Below are positions 26,936-36,021 of a DNA stretch of 64,000 bases, in pieces. The notes under the pieces were generated by a model. The model was not told where the DNA came from. It searched no databases and was given only the letters and a program-made list of their open reading frames with translations. A program made the position numbers and the translations under genes. The DNA is taken from contig CAXXPD010000003.1 in the NCBI GenBank assembly GCA_963666415.2, forward strand, positions 248,001-312,000, read 5' to 3'. This DNA is from Bin87 sp963666415. GTDB taxonomy: Bacteria; Chloroflexota; Dehalococcoidia; Lucifugimonadales; UBA3495. The number at the start of each line of letters is the position of its first letter. The stretch's first letter is position 1.

Positions 26936-28108
26936 ATGGCGTTACCTGATCGCATGAAGTTTGGCATTTTTATGGGCCCTTTCCACCGGGCCGGTGAGAA
27001 CCCCACCCTGGCGCTGGAGCGCGACCTCGAACTCGTGCAATGGCTGGACTATCTTGGTTTTGACGAAGCCTGGATTGGTGAACACCATAGCGCCGGCTGG
27101 GAAATCATCTCGTCGCCCGAGATTTTCATTGGCGTCGCCGCCGACCGCACCAAGCACATCAAGCTGGGCACCGGCGTTGTCAGCCTCCCTTATCACCATC
27201 CCTTTATGGTGGCTAACTGGATGACCCAGCTCGACCACATGACCCGTGGCCGCGTGATGCTGGGGGTGGGGCCGGGCGCCCTGCCCGGTGATGCCTACAT
27301 GATGGGAATCGACCCCACCAAGCAGCGCATTCGTATGGACGAAGCCCTGGGCGTGATCATGCGCCTTTTCACCGAGAAGGAGCCGATCACCCACAAGAGC
27401 GACTGGTTTGAGTGTCAGGAAGCCATGCTGCAACTGCGGCCGTACCAGACGCCCCACATGCCTATTTCGGTAGCATCAGTGCAAACGCCCTCCGGCGTAT
27501 CACTGGCTGGTAAACACGGCGCTTCTGTGTTGACCATTACCACTCCTCGGGACCCCGCCGCTCCGTCGGGCACCGACCTGAAAGACCTTTGGGACATTTG
27601 CGAGGAATCTGCCGCCGAGCATAACCAGGTGGTTGACCGCTTCGATTGGCGGCTGGTGCTGCCAGTACACCTGGCCGACACCCGGGAGGAAGCATTCGAG
27701 CAGGCCCGGATCGGCGCGGGGCGCTATCAGCGTGAATACTTCGAGCATACGATGGGTCGCCCGCAGGTGGTCGATGGGCCGCCCGAAAAAATCATCGACG
27801 TGCTGGCCGAACGCGGCGCCTGGATTATCGGGACGCCCGACGACTGCATCGAAGGCATCAAACGGCTGGAAGAGCGCAGCGGCGGTTTCGGCGGCTTTAT
27901 GGTGCAAACAGTCGACTGGGCCGCCCGTGAGCATATGCTGCACAGCTACGAGCTGATCGCGCGCCACGTGATGCCCCACTTCCAGGGTTCTGCCGAAGCT
28001 GCCAAGGCCTCCAACCAGTGGGCCTACGAACGCAACGAATCCCTGATGGCTGGACGCAGTCGCGCCCTGGACCGCGCCCGGGAAGACTACGCAGCGCGCA
28101 GCGCATAA
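26936..28108 (+). CDS. LLM-class flavin-dependent monooxygenase (bacterial luciferase-like)
   Basis: A 390-residue luciferase-family protein. MKFGIFMGPFHRAGENP, FDEAWIGEHHSAGWEII (His of the EHH motif), IKLGTGVVSLPYHHPFMVAN and GRVMLGVGPGALPGDAYMMG are the standard blocks for the FMNH2-dependent monooxygenase branch (limonene or alkanal type). It is longer than the first LLM protein and has a charged C-terminal tail. ATG 26936 is preceded by GGAGGAGG at 26921-26928. Related flavin monooxygenases are proposed in SAR202 bacteria to open recalcitrant organic matter; that link is inference. Confidence 0.9.
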   Translation: MALPDRMKFGIFMGPFHRAGENPTLALERDLELVQWLDYLGFDEAWIGEHHSAGWEIISSPEIFIGVAADRTKHIKLGTGVVSLPYHHPFMVANWMTQLDHMTRGRVMLGVGPGALPGDAYMMGIDPTKQRIRMDEALGVIMRLFTEKEPITHKSDWFECQEAMLQLRPYQTPHMPISVASVQTPSGVSLAGKHGASVLTITTPRDPAAPSGTDLKDLWDICEESAAEHNQVVDRFDWRLVLPVHLADTREEAFEQARIGAGRYQREYFEHTMGRPQVVDGPPEKIIDVLAERGAWIIGTPDDCIEGIKRLEERSGGFGGFMVQTVDWAAREHMLHSYELIARHVMPHFQGSAEAAKASNQWAYERNESLMAGRSRALDRAREDYAARSA

Positions 28109-28175
28109 CCAACCACCCTGATATTGAGGCCGCCGGCCTATGGTTAATGGAAATCGGGGGTTGCGGAGGTCTTTA

Positions 28176-28643
28176 ATGAGTTTCTGGGATGAGGTTTATA
28201 AGCTCAGAGGGGACAGCATCATACCGCGCGAGTGGAAGCGAGCTCATCTGCTGCATCACCTATCAGGGAAGTATAAACCCAACTCCATCACCACTATCCC
28301 TTCCAATGGCAGTATCTCCAGGGACGGCAAAGAGATTGGCGATTACGTGAAACGCGGCGGAACCCCAATGGCCTGGCGCGTGGGGCGCGGTGTATTTCAG
28401 TTGGTGGTCGACCCGCATGATGACGAACTTACCCGACTGAACCAGTTAACTCTGGCGAAAGACTTTGCCAAGAGCGCGCCGCGCGCCGAAACCCGTAGTG
28501 GGGTATCCTACGATTCGGGGGCATCACCGACGACTGCGGAACCTCTACCAGACCAGCCTCTGACCGAAAACTCGTACCCTCTTCGAGGAATGCCTTACAA
28601 ATACGCCCGCCCGTTCGATGGTACGGAGGCGGACGAGGAATAG
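28176..28643 (+). CDS. Putative partner/antitoxin of the PIN toxin (DUF7669-like)
   Basis: A 155-residue protein starting MSFWDEVYKLRGDSIIPREW, with GGAGG at 28165-28169. KYKPNSITTIPSNGSISRDG and MAWRVGRGVFQLVVDP look like a small winged-helix-type domain of about 85 residues; the rest is a polar, probably disordered tail (PTTAEPLPDQPLTE). It ends three bases before the PIN gene. The layout suggests an antitoxin or DNA-binding regulator, but it is not a recognised VapB fold. The DUF name is from recall and should be checked. Confidence 0.5.
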   Translation: MSFWDEVYKLRGDSIIPREWKRAHLLHHLSGKYKPNSITTIPSNGSISRDGKEIGDYVKRGGTPMAWRVGRGVFQLVVDPHDDELTRLNQLTLAKDFAKSAPRAETRSGVSYDSGASPTTAEPLPDQPLTENSYPLRGMPYKYARPFDGTEADEE

Positions 28644-28646
28644 CGG

Positions 28647-29036
28647 ATGATCGTATTGGACACCCATATTTGGGTGTATTGGACTTTGGATACCGCCGAA
28701 CTGAAAGCAGGCCAAATTTCCGCAATCGCCGCCAACGAAAGCGATAGCATCGGGGTCAATGCCATTTCATTTTTCGAAATTGCTAAACTTGTGGAGTTGG
28801 GCCGGTTGGAATTGCCGGTTTCCCTCACGCATTTCTTTGCAGCAGCTTCAAACTATCCCGGTGTCGAAGCTTTGCCATTGGATCCAGACATTGCCGTCGA
28901 AGCGTCCAGATTGCCTGGCGATTTTCACCGCGACCCTTGGGATCAAATCATAGTCGCGACCGCCAGGGTCTATGGCTGCCCATTAGTCACTAATGACGTT
29001 AAAATTCGGTCGTATCCTCACGTCAATACGATCTAG
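28647..29036 (+). CDS. vapC: PIN-domain RNase toxin, VapC-like
   Basis: A 129-residue PIN protein. MIVLDTHIWVYW gives the first acidic residue (Asp5), NAISFFEIAKLVELGRL the conserved Glu, and DPWDQIIVATARVYG plus LVTND the C-terminal Asp pair. All four expected acidic positions are present. PIN toxins cleave RNA, often tRNA or rRNA. It follows a non-VapB partner by three bases. Confidence 0.85.
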   Translation: MIVLDTHIWVYWTLDTAELKAGQISAIAANESDSIGVNAISFFEIAKLVELGRLELPVSLTHFFAAASNYPGVEALPLDPDIAVEASRLPGDFHRDPWDQIIVATARVYGCPLVTNDVKIRSYPHVNTI

Positions 29037-29105
29037 AGAATCAAAGGTCCCACAATGGACCATTTCCCTAAAAAATGTTTTTCCGAGTAAAAAAGGAGCC
29101 TCGCC

Positions 29106-31070
29106 ATGCCCCTGCACCCACAAGCTCAACAGATCATCGAAGCGACCCGCGCCCTGGGCCTGCCACCGAACCACACTGTTTCGCCTCAAGAAGCCCGTGA
29201 GAACGCCAGCAAGCGTCCGCGCGCACCCGGGCCGGAGGTTGGCAAGGTCGAAGACCGGACCGTTCCCACTCCGGCGGGCGGTGTGCCGGTTCGCATTTAC
29301 ACTCCCGAAGGCGAGGGGCCGTTCCCGATACTGGTGTGGTATCACGGCGGCGGTTGGGTTACTGGCGACCTGGAATCTGCCGACGGAACCAGCCGGCATC
29401 TTTGTGTCACATCTCGCAACATCGTAGTGTCGGTAGACTACCGATTATCTCCGGAAGCCAAGTTCCCCGAACCGCTTGACGACTGTTACGCGGCTACGCT
29501 CTGGGCCAGCGAACACGCCGAAGCTCTGGGTGGAGTTTCGGGTGTTGTGGCCGTTGGCGGAGATAGCGCGGGGGGTAACCTGGCTGCCGGCGTCAGCATC
29601 AAGGCTGCCGAAACGGGGGACGTGCGCGTGAGCCATCAACTGCTCGTTTATCCGGTAACCGACCGCGATTTCGGCACCGGTTCTTACGCCGATAACGGCA
29701 CCGGCTATAACCTGGAACGCCAGGGAATGATGTGGTACTGGGACCAGTTTCTGGCTGACCCCGCTGATGCCGCCAACCCGCTGGCCGCTCCGTTGCAACT
29801 GGCTCCCGACTTTCCTCATGCCGACAAACTGGCCAAATCCTTTACTCTCACCGCCGAGTACGACCCGCTGCGCGACGAAGGCGAAGCCTACGCGCGCCAC
29901 CTGAAGCAGATGGGTGTGCCGTCGACGGTGAAGCGTTACCCCGGCATGATTCACGGCTTTTTCAGCATGGCCGGCGTCATTGACACGTCCCGCGCGGCGA
30001 TGGACGATGCCGGCGAATTCCTGCGCGGCGCCGTTGATGACATGGTGGCTGAGTATCACGCCCAGCATCAGGGCGACAAGACGGCGATGCGCAAGTTGCT
30101 GGATCCGCAAGCCCGCAACGTGCTGGAGCTGTTCGATTCGCTCAAACTCAAGCCGTTCCAGGATATGAGCGCGGTGGAGTGTCGCGAGGTGATGAACAAC
30201 CGGCCCCGACCGGAAGGCCCGGCGGTGGGCAAGGTCGAAGACCGCATCATTCAGAACATGTACGGCAAGGAACCGGGAGACGTACCCATACGCATCTACA
30301 CGCCCGAAGGTGCCGGCCCCTGGGGCACGCTGGTCTGGTTCCATGGCGGCGGTTGGGTTATCGGCAATATCGAAACCGCCGACGCCACCGCTCGCGAGCT
30401 GTGCTTGGGCGCCAATTCGGTGGTCATCTCAGTCGACTACCGGCTGGCCCCCGAGTACAAATTTCCCACGCCTTTCGAAGACTGTCTTACCGCCACAATG
30501 TGGGCGATGTACAACGCCGAGTCTCTCGGCAGCCGTCCCGAAGCCATCGCGGTGGGTGGCGACAGCGCCGGCGGAAACCTGGCCGCTGCGGTTGCCCTGT
30601 CGTACGAGGATTTGCCACACCCGCTGGCATACCAGTTGCTGGTTTACCCTTGCACCGATGCCGCCTACAATGGACGTTCATACGCCGTCAACGGCAAGGG
30701 TATGTTCCTGGAAACGGCCAGCATGCAATGGTTCTGGGATCACTACCTGGACCGGTCTGAACTCTCCGCCTACAACATTTTTGTGTCGCCTTTGCGGGCC
30801 AGACTAACGTCCGATTTGTGCCCGGCGCTGGTTATCACCGCCGAGTTCGACCCGCTGCGGGACGAGGGCGAAGCCTACGCCGCGGCCCTCCGGGAAGCGA
30901 GCGTGCCCACCGTGCAAAAGCGATATGATGGTGTCATCCACGGCTTCTACGGAATGCCCCACGTCATCGACAAGGGACGGCAGGCGCTGGAACTGTCCTG
31001 CCGCGAGTTGCAAACCGCCTTCGCCTCCATCCTTCAGAACGAGACGGCAGCCGTCGCCGCCGACAACTGA
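29106..31070 (+). CDS. Double-domain alpha/beta hydrolase-3 (HSL-type) esterase, tandem fusion
   Basis: 654 residues made of two complete hormone-sensitive-lipase-type esterase domains in one frame. Domain 1: YHGGGWVTG (His80), GGDSAGGNLA (Ser154), EYDPLRDEGEAYA (Asp253), MIHGFFSM (His283). Domain 2: FHGGGWVIG (His413), GGDSAGGNLA (Ser487), EFDPLRDEGEAYA (Asp582), IHGFYGM (His612). Corresponding residues are about 330 apart, so this is an internal duplication. Both oxyanion holes and triads are intact, so both halves should be active carboxylesterases. Single-domain members are about 310 residues. No signal peptide is visible. Confidence 0.92.
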   Translation: MPLHPQAQQIIEATRALGLPPNHTVSPQEARENASKRPRAPGPEVGKVEDRTVPTPAGGVPVRIYTPEGEGPFPILVWYHGGGWVTGDLESADGTSRHLCVTSRNIVVSVDYRLSPEAKFPEPLDDCYAATLWASEHAEALGGVSGVVAVGGDSAGGNLAAGVSIKAAETGDVRVSHQLLVYPVTDRDFGTGSYADNGTGYNLERQGMMWYWDQFLADPADAANPLAAPLQLAPDFPHADKLAKSFTLTAEYDPLRDEGEAYARHLKQMGVPSTVKRYPGMIHGFFSMAGVIDTSRAAMDDAGEFLRGAVDDMVAEYHAQHQGDKTAMRKLLDPQARNVLELFDSLKLKPFQDMSAVECREVMNNRPRPEGPAVGKVEDRIIQNMYGKEPGDVPIRIYTPEGAGPWGTLVWFHGGGWVIGNIETADATARELCLGANSVVISVDYRLAPEYKFPTPFEDCLTATMWAMYNAESLGSRPEAIAVGGDSAGGNLAAAVALSYEDLPHPLAYQLLVYPCTDAAYNGRSYAVNGKGMFLETASMQWFWDHYLDRSELSAYNIFVSPLRARLTSDLCPALVITAEFDPLRDEGEAYAAALREASVPTVQKRYDGVIHGFYGMPHVIDKGRQALELSCRELQTAFASILQNETAAVAADN

Positions 31071-31106
31071 CCACATTTCATAACTGACCACATTCCACTA
31101 CTGACC
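31065..31106 (+). repeat. Three 17-bp-phased copies of [A/T]ACTGACC
   Basis: AACTGACCACATT starts at 31065 and 31082; TACTGACC starts at 31099. The spacing is exactly 17. The first copy contains the esterase stop codon. They lie 60-100 bases upstream of the aminomutase-like gene and may be an operator array or a decayed duplication. Confidence 0.45.
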
Positions 31107-31164
31107 TCGGTACAACCCGATCCGAACAGACCAATGCGGCCTCCGTCGCGAAGGAGCTCCAACT

Positions 31165-32505
31165 ATGGCTGAGACCATTCAGGAACAGTACATCCGGATG
31201 AATCCCCGGTCCCTGGAACTGCAGCCCAGCTTCCGGGCCCATTTCTCCTCCGGGAGCCCGGGACACGACGGCTACACCTCCGACCCCTTCCCGGTGATTG
31301 TCGCGAGGGGTAGCGGGCCGCGAAAATGGGACATCGACGGGAACGAATATGTCGACTACGGCATGGGCTCCGCATCATTGTTGCTGGGCCACGCCCACCC
31401 GGAGGTGGTTAGCGCACTGTCTGCGGTGCTGGCCGACGGGTCCCACTTCGGCGCGCCCACCGAGTCCATGCTGGAATGGGGCGAGCGCGTCTGTACGCTT
31501 ATGCCTTCCGCCGACAAGGTGCGGTTCGTTGGCTCCGGCGCCGAGGCCACGATGCTGGCCATGCGCGTCGCCCGCGCCCACACCGGCAAGGAGAAGATCA
31601 TCCGCTGGGAGTCCCACTACCACGGCTGGCACGATTACGTCATGCCCGGCAACGTGCCACCCTTCGACGTGCCGGCGTCCATCGGCATTCCTCAGGGTGT
31701 CATCGACTCCATCGTCGTCCTTCCCACCGACCTGACCGCGCTGGAAAACGTCTTGAACAACGACGACAACATTGCCGGCGTCATCACCGAGGCATCGGGC
31801 GCTTCTTACGGCACCGTGCCTCTGCCCGAAGGCTTCCTGGAAGGCGTGCGCCGTCTGACCCGCGAGCACGGCGTGGTTATGATCCTCGACGAGGTAATCA
31901 CCGGGTTCCGCTGGGCGCCCGGCGGCGCACAGGAGAGTCTTGGCATCGACCCTGACCTGTTCACCATGGCCAAGATCCTCACCGGCGGTCTGCCCGGCGG
32001 CGCCGTTGCCGGCCGGGACGAGGTGATGGCCGTCATGCACCAGACCGGCGACAGCCACCACGACCGCTACGAGCGCGTCCTGCACGGCGGCACCTTCAAC
32101 GCCAATCCATACGCCGCCGCCGCCGGCAACGCTGCCCTGCGCCTGGTCGCCACCGGCGAGTACAACGCCCAAGCCGACATGATGGCCGAGCGACTGCGGG
32201 TGGGTCTGCGCGAAGTAGTCGACCGGCGGGAGCTCAACGCCACCGTCTACGGCGAGGCGTCAACCTTCCACCTGTACTTTGGCGAACGCAGCATCGCCGG
32301 CTTGGACGCGTCCCGCCTCAAAGACCAGCCCATGGCCATCCAGCGCAGCCTGCGCCAGGCCTTGCAGGTTCGGGGCGTCGACCTGATGTCCCGCACCAGC
32401 GGCGTGCTGTCCGGCACCCACACCGAGGCCGACATCGACTTCACCATCGAAGCCTTCGACGGCGCCATCGCCGCCATGATGGACGAGGGCCTGGTGCAGC
32501 ACTAG
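31165..32505 (+). CDS. Class III PLP aminotransferase, glutamate-1-semialdehyde aminomutase-like
   Basis: A 446-residue PLP enzyme. KWDIDGNEYVDYGMGSASLL, LGHAHPEVVSAL and RFVGSGAEATMLAMRVARAH are the standard N-terminal blocks of the HemL group. MILDEVITGFRW supplies the PLP-ring Asp, and FTMAKILTGGLPGGAVAG holds the Schiff-base Lys. HemL makes 5-aminolevulinate for tetrapyrroles. Many Chloroflexota encode several paralogues in catabolic settings, and no heme genes are nearby, so this copy may act on another amino-acid-derived aldehyde. AAGGAG lies upstream of ATG 31165. Confidence 0.85.
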   Translation: MAETIQEQYIRMNPRSLELQPSFRAHFSSGSPGHDGYTSDPFPVIVARGSGPRKWDIDGNEYVDYGMGSASLLLGHAHPEVVSALSAVLADGSHFGAPTESMLEWGERVCTLMPSADKVRFVGSGAEATMLAMRVARAHTGKEKIIRWESHYHGWHDYVMPGNVPPFDVPASIGIPQGVIDSIVVLPTDLTALENVLNNDDNIAGVITEASGASYGTVPLPEGFLEGVRRLTREHGVVMILDEVITGFRWAPGGAQESLGIDPDLFTMAKILTGGLPGGAVAGRDEVMAVMHQTGDSHHDRYERVLHGGTFNANPYAAAAGNAALRLVATGEYNAQADMMAERLRVGLREVVDRRELNATVYGEASTFHLYFGERSIAGLDASRLKDQPMAIQRSLRQALQVRGVDLMSRTSGVLSGTHTEADIDFTIEAFDGAIAAMMDEGLVQH

Positions 32506-32532
32506 GCCGCACCGGGCACATCCGGCCACGGC

Positions 32533-32567
32533 AATCGGCCCCCGTCCGTTAGGGATGGGGGCCGATT
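32533..32567. terminator. Strong bidirectional hairpin between convergent genes
   Basis: AATCGGCCCCCGTCC pairs with GGATGGGGGCCGATT (14 of 15 positions) around a small loop. It lies between the aminomutase-like gene and the convergent MOSC gene. Short T/A runs flank it, so it may terminate both. Confidence 0.75.
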
Positions 32568-32574
32568 TCACGCC

Positions 32575-33336
32575 TTACAACTCGATGGCATCCCCCACGC
32601 GTACCGTGCCGGGCTTTTCGACCAGGCCGTACACGCCGAAAAACGCCGCCGCCGGGTTGGGACGATAGCCCAGGATCGACCTGACCACCTCGGTGTCCGT
32701 CTCGCCGGTGTCGGGATGCTGGTCAACGATGGCGCAGCGCGGGTCTGGCGCCAGGACACGAACTATGGCGTCGCCCACGCTGATGGGCCGGTTCATCCAC
32801 CCGTCCTCCTGGTGCGGCTCACAGCCGTCTAGAAGCAGCGTGGGGCGGAAACGATCGGTGGCCAGACATTCGTCCTCGGACATCCCCATCTCTGATGACA
32901 GCTGTTCTACCGACGCCCGAGACAGCACCGATACCGGAAATTCATCGAAGACCTGGCAAGGCAAATCTGACATTATCAGTGCAACGGGTTGCTCACAAAA
33001 GTCGCTCAGCGCGGCCATCCATTCGCCCATGAGGGCTCGCCCGCGGACTCGCCGGCCCCACACGATGGTCCATACCGGGCGGTCGAGGTCCGGATGACCC
33101 TCCAGCGTCGTGCCGCCCGGGAAGCCGATGGTCAACCGTTCTGCCGCGACGTCCCAGGACGTCGTCAACTGGGCTAGTTTGCCCAACTGACGTCGGGTTA
33201 GCAGTCGACCCTGGCCGTTTACCAGGTAAAAGCGACGGTCGTGCTGGATGCCGCCCAAATCCAGCGCCACCTCGTCCAGCGACACCAGCCCCATGGACTT
33301 CACCGGCGCAATGTTAATCTCGGCAACGGTAATCAC
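32575..33336 (-). CDS. MOSC-domain protein with beta-barrel N-terminus
   Basis: A 253-residue protein. Residues 1-90 form the MOSC N-terminal domain (INIAPVKSMGLVSLDEVALD; GIQHDRRFYLVNGQGR). The C-terminal MOSC domain has DRFRPTLLLDG, and PDPRCAIVDQHPDTGE contains the conserved Cys that receives sulfur or carries the molybdenum cofactor in MOSC/mARC proteins. It probably works with molybdopterin, which fits the XDH-family enzyme elsewhere in the window. GTG start at 33334-33336 with GGGAGAAG upstream. Confidence 0.87.
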   Translation of the reverse strand: MITVAEINIAPVKSMGLVSLDEVALDLGGIQHDRRFYLVNGQGRLLTRRQLGKLAQLTTSWDVAAERLTIGFPGGTTLEGHPDLDRPVWTIVWGRRVRGRALMGEWMAALSDFCEQPVALIMSDLPCQVFDEFPVSVLSRASVEQLSSEMGMSEDECLATDRFRPTLLLDGCEPHQEDGWMNRPISVGDAIVRVLAPDPRCAIVDQHPDTGETDTEVVRSILGYRPNPAAAFFGVYGLVEKPGTVRVGDAIEL

Positions 33337-33448
33337 TGTGTCTTCTCCCGACCATGGGCTCCCTCTCCCTTGATGGGAGAGGGCTTGGGTGAGGGTGGAA
33401 GCGTCTTACTCTTTCGTCTTTGGGAAAGGGTTGGAGTGTTGGTTGTCT

Positions 33449-34903
33449 CTACTCCCAACTCAAAAATTCCTGCACCAGCTGGCGCGCCGGCGTGCGGTCG
33501 TAAATCTGGTAGAGCAGGGCGGCGTTGCGGGCCGAGTCTCCACCGAAGTACCGCTCGTAAAGCGTCTGGCGGCCCCCGAATGCGCTGCAGGACACATCCC
33601 ACGCCAGCCGGAACAACCGGATGCGTTCCTCCGCCGTCGCCGTATCGGTGTCCAGGTACCGCTCGATCTCATCGGCCAGCGGACCGTTGAGGTCGGCCTC
33701 GGCCGGCAGCGCCATCAGGCTGCTGGAACCCAGCAGATGCAGAATCTCGGTCATCCGTGGATACATCTGAATCATCTGCTTGCGCGCCACCAGCAGAGGC
33801 CGGTAGTCGGGGCAGAAGATCCCCCACTCGTCGGTTGACGCCTGGGCCTCCGACGCGGCCAGCAGCGCCCGCGTAATCTCCAAGTTCTCGATGACCTCGG
33901 CGATGAGTTGCTGCGTCTGCGGCAGCTCCCCGGAACCCAATATGTCCACCATCAGCGACGCCAGACCCAGCACGAACTCGCACTTGATGACGTTCTTGGT
34001 GACCACCTGGTGGCCGGTGTGGGCGTTGCGGTTGGTGCGTTCGCCCCACTGGTTGCACAAGGCCACGTCGTTATAGAGGAACACCCGCTCCCAGGGCACC
34101 AGCACGTTATCGAAGAACACGATGGCGTCCATCTCCTCAAAGCGGCTACTGGCGGGATGGTCGAAGTGGGAACGTCCGGCGTCGAAGGTGTCCCGGCACT
34201 GGAACTTGAGGCCTTCGATGTTGCACGGGATGGAGAACCCGAAGGCATACTTGCCTTCCTCACCGACCGGGACTCGCCGGGTGCGCGCCGGATAGACCGC
34301 AATCTCATCGGAAAGCGGCCCCAGCGTCGCCAGCACCCGCGCCCCCCGCACCACGATGCCGTCTTCATTCTCGTCCACCACCGACAGCGCAACGTCGGTG
34401 CGGTCGTCGAAAGGCGTCTGGCCCACTGCGCGGCTTCGTTGCAGGTTGACCAGCGTATGGGTCATCACGATGTCGTTTTCGCGGATGTACTCGTAGTAGT
34501 TCAGGATGTTTTGCCCGAAGTCGGGCCGGTTCTGGGCGCAATAATCGGCGCCGGCGGCCATGGACATCACCGCCACGTTGAGGAAATCGGGCGTGCGACC
34601 CATCATGCCGCAAGAGCCTTTGGCCCAGTTGGTGATCATCTTGCGCCGACGCTGCAGGTCTTCCAGGTTGCGGGGCATGATGAACGACAGACCCACCGGG
34701 TCGCCCGTGGTCGGCGACGTGTAGGTCATCTCGTCGCGCCGGGCCGGGTCATGCTGCATCTCCAGCAAACTGGCGACGGTGCTCAACCCGCCGGCGAAAG
34801 CCGGATGCGCCGTAACGTCCTTTACACGCTCCCCGCCGATGTAAACGTCCGCCGACCGCTCCCGCAGCCCGGCGATGTATTCTGCTCCAGTTCGTGCCGG
34901 CAT
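33449..34903 (-). CDS. 4-hydroxyphenylacetate 3-hydroxylase family oxygenase (HpaB-like)
   Basis: A 484-residue FADH2-dependent hydroxylase of the HpaB / 4-hydroxybutyryl-CoA dehydratase superfamily. Near the N-terminus are RTGAEYIAGLRERSADVYIG and DPVGLSFIMPRNLEDLQRRR. The flavin-site region includes MTHTLVNLQRSRAVGQ and GIVVRGARVLATLGPLSDEI, and FFDNVLVPWERVFLYNDVAL is diagnostic of the family. It needs a separate flavin reductase (HpaC), which is not adjacent. It lacks the 4Fe-4S cysteines expected of a dehydratase as far as I can see. The next gene leftwards on the same strand is MOSC. Confidence 0.88.
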   Translation of the reverse strand: MPARTGAEYIAGLRERSADVYIGGERVKDVTAHPAFAGGLSTVASLLEMQHDPARRDEMTYTSPTTGDPVGLSFIMPRNLEDLQRRRKMITNWAKGSCGMMGRTPDFLNVAVMSMAAGADYCAQNRPDFGQNILNYYEYIRENDIVMTHTLVNLQRSRAVGQTPFDDRTDVALSVVDENEDGIVVRGARVLATLGPLSDEIAVYPARTRRVPVGEEGKYAFGFSIPCNIEGLKFQCRDTFDAGRSHFDHPASSRFEEMDAIVFFDNVLVPWERVFLYNDVALCNQWGERTNRNAHTGHQVVTKNVIKCEFVLGLASLMVDILGSGELPQTQQLIAEVIENLEITRALLAASEAQASTDEWGIFCPDYRPLLVARKQMIQMYPRMTEILHLLGSSSLMALPAEADLNGPLADEIERYLDTDTATAEERIRLFRLAWDVSCSAFGGRQTLYERYFGGDSARNAALLYQIYDRTPARQLVQEFLSWE

Positions 34904-34923
34904 TTTGGACCCCTTATGATTAC

Positions 34924-35015
34924 GTCATTGCGAGCGCAGCGTGGCAATCGCGTGAGGGATTAGGACGCCTCGAACTCTACGGGATTGCCACGTCGCTACG
35001 CTCCTCGCAATGACA
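34924..35015. repeat. Dispersed TCATTGCGAG inverted-repeat element
   Basis: GTCATTGCGAGCGCAGCGTGG on the left is mirrored by CGTCGCTACGCTCCTCGCAA then TGAC on the right (ends at 35015). It lies between the divergent HpaB-like and hydrolase genes. The same family recurs at 54573-54681 and, as a half copy, near 63256. Confidence 0.8.
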
Positions 35016-35115
35016 ACCCATCAAGACCGAACCCCCGAGTTTGATACTGGCGCAAGGGTATGGTATATGAGCAAAAACCGCAAACCCGGAGCCGCCTCTG
35101 GTCAGGAGCCGCATC

Positions 35116-35928
35116 ATGCCCACCATCCAGCGCGAACACGCCCAGCTGCACTACTACCTCGACGACTTCACCGACCCTTGGCGCCGGTCCCCGGACGCCA
35201 TCGTGCTTCAGCATGGGTTCTCCCGCAATGGCAACTTCTGGTACAACTGGCCGCCCCTGCTGGGCCGAGAGTACCGGGTCATCCGGCCCGACCTGCGCGG
35301 CATGGGCGCATCCACCGCCGACGCCGAGCACTACCAGCCCACCCTGGACGTCCTGATGGACGACCTGCTGGCCATACTGGACCACGAGGGCGTCGAGAAG
35401 GCCGTGTACGTGGGCGAGTCCTTTGGCGGCATCATGGGGATGCAGTTCGCCCACGATCATCCCGACCGGTGCCGGGCCCTGGTGCTTTGCAACTCGCCTT
35501 GCCGCCTGTCGCGCCGGGAAAGCCAAACCCCAGGCGGCAGTTGGCTGGCGACGATGGAGCAGGGCGGCATCGGGGCGTGGAGCGCGGCCACCATCAACTT
35601 CCGCCTCGATATGCGCCACGCCGATGAGGGCCTGAAGGACTGGTACATCGCCGAGATGGACAAGACCAACCCGGAGTTCGGCCAGGCCCTACACCGCTAC
35701 CTGGACAGCCTCGATTTCGGACCGCACCTGAAGGACATTACCGTCCCCACCCTGCTGCTCACCGGCGACGAATCCCCAACCACCAACATGGAGCAGCAGC
35801 AGTTCATGGCCGCCGAAATACCCAACAGCCAGCTAACCGTCTATCCGGGCCTGGGCCACGGTATCAACGCCATCTATCCGGAGTGGTGCGTGGACCGGAT
35901 GCGGGAGTTTTTGGGGTTGCAATCCTAA
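35116..35928 (+). CDS. Alpha/beta hydrolase
   Basis: A 270-residue alpha/beta-hydrolase-1 protein. The oxyanion region is AIVLQHGFSRNGNFW, the nucleophile elbow is VYVGESFGGIMG (Ser), the acid is TLLLTGDESPT (Asp) and the base is YPGLGHGINAIYP (His). VIRPDLRGMGAS is the conserved loop after strand 4. It resembles C-C bond or ester hydrolases of aromatic catabolism, which would fit the HpaB-like gene transcribed divergently beside it. ATG 35116 has AGGAG at 35104-35108. Confidence 0.88.
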   Translation: MPTIQREHAQLHYYLDDFTDPWRRSPDAIVLQHGFSRNGNFWYNWPPLLGREYRVIRPDLRGMGASTADAEHYQPTLDVLMDDLLAILDHEGVEKAVYVGESFGGIMGMQFAHDHPDRCRALVLCNSPCRLSRRESQTPGGSWLATMEQGGIGAWSAATINFRLDMRHADEGLKDWYIAEMDKTNPEFGQALHRYLDSLDFGPHLKDITVPTLLLTGDESPTTNMEQQQFMAAEIPNSQLTVYPGLGHGINAIYPEWCVDRMREFLGLQS

Positions 35929-36016
35929 CCGTGGAAGTTGATGCTATGCCCCATTGTGACAATTACAACGTGGAACCGTGGAAGTTGATGCTATGCCCCA
36001 TTGTGACAATTACAAC
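35927..36016 (+). repeat. 47-bp tandem duplication
   Basis: The unit beginning AACCGTGGAAGTTGATGCTA starts at 35927 and again at 35974; the second copy matches for 43 bases to 36016. The first copy starts inside the stop codon of the hydrolase gene. No coding consequence. Confidence 0.85.
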
Positions 36017-36021
36017 TCGAT

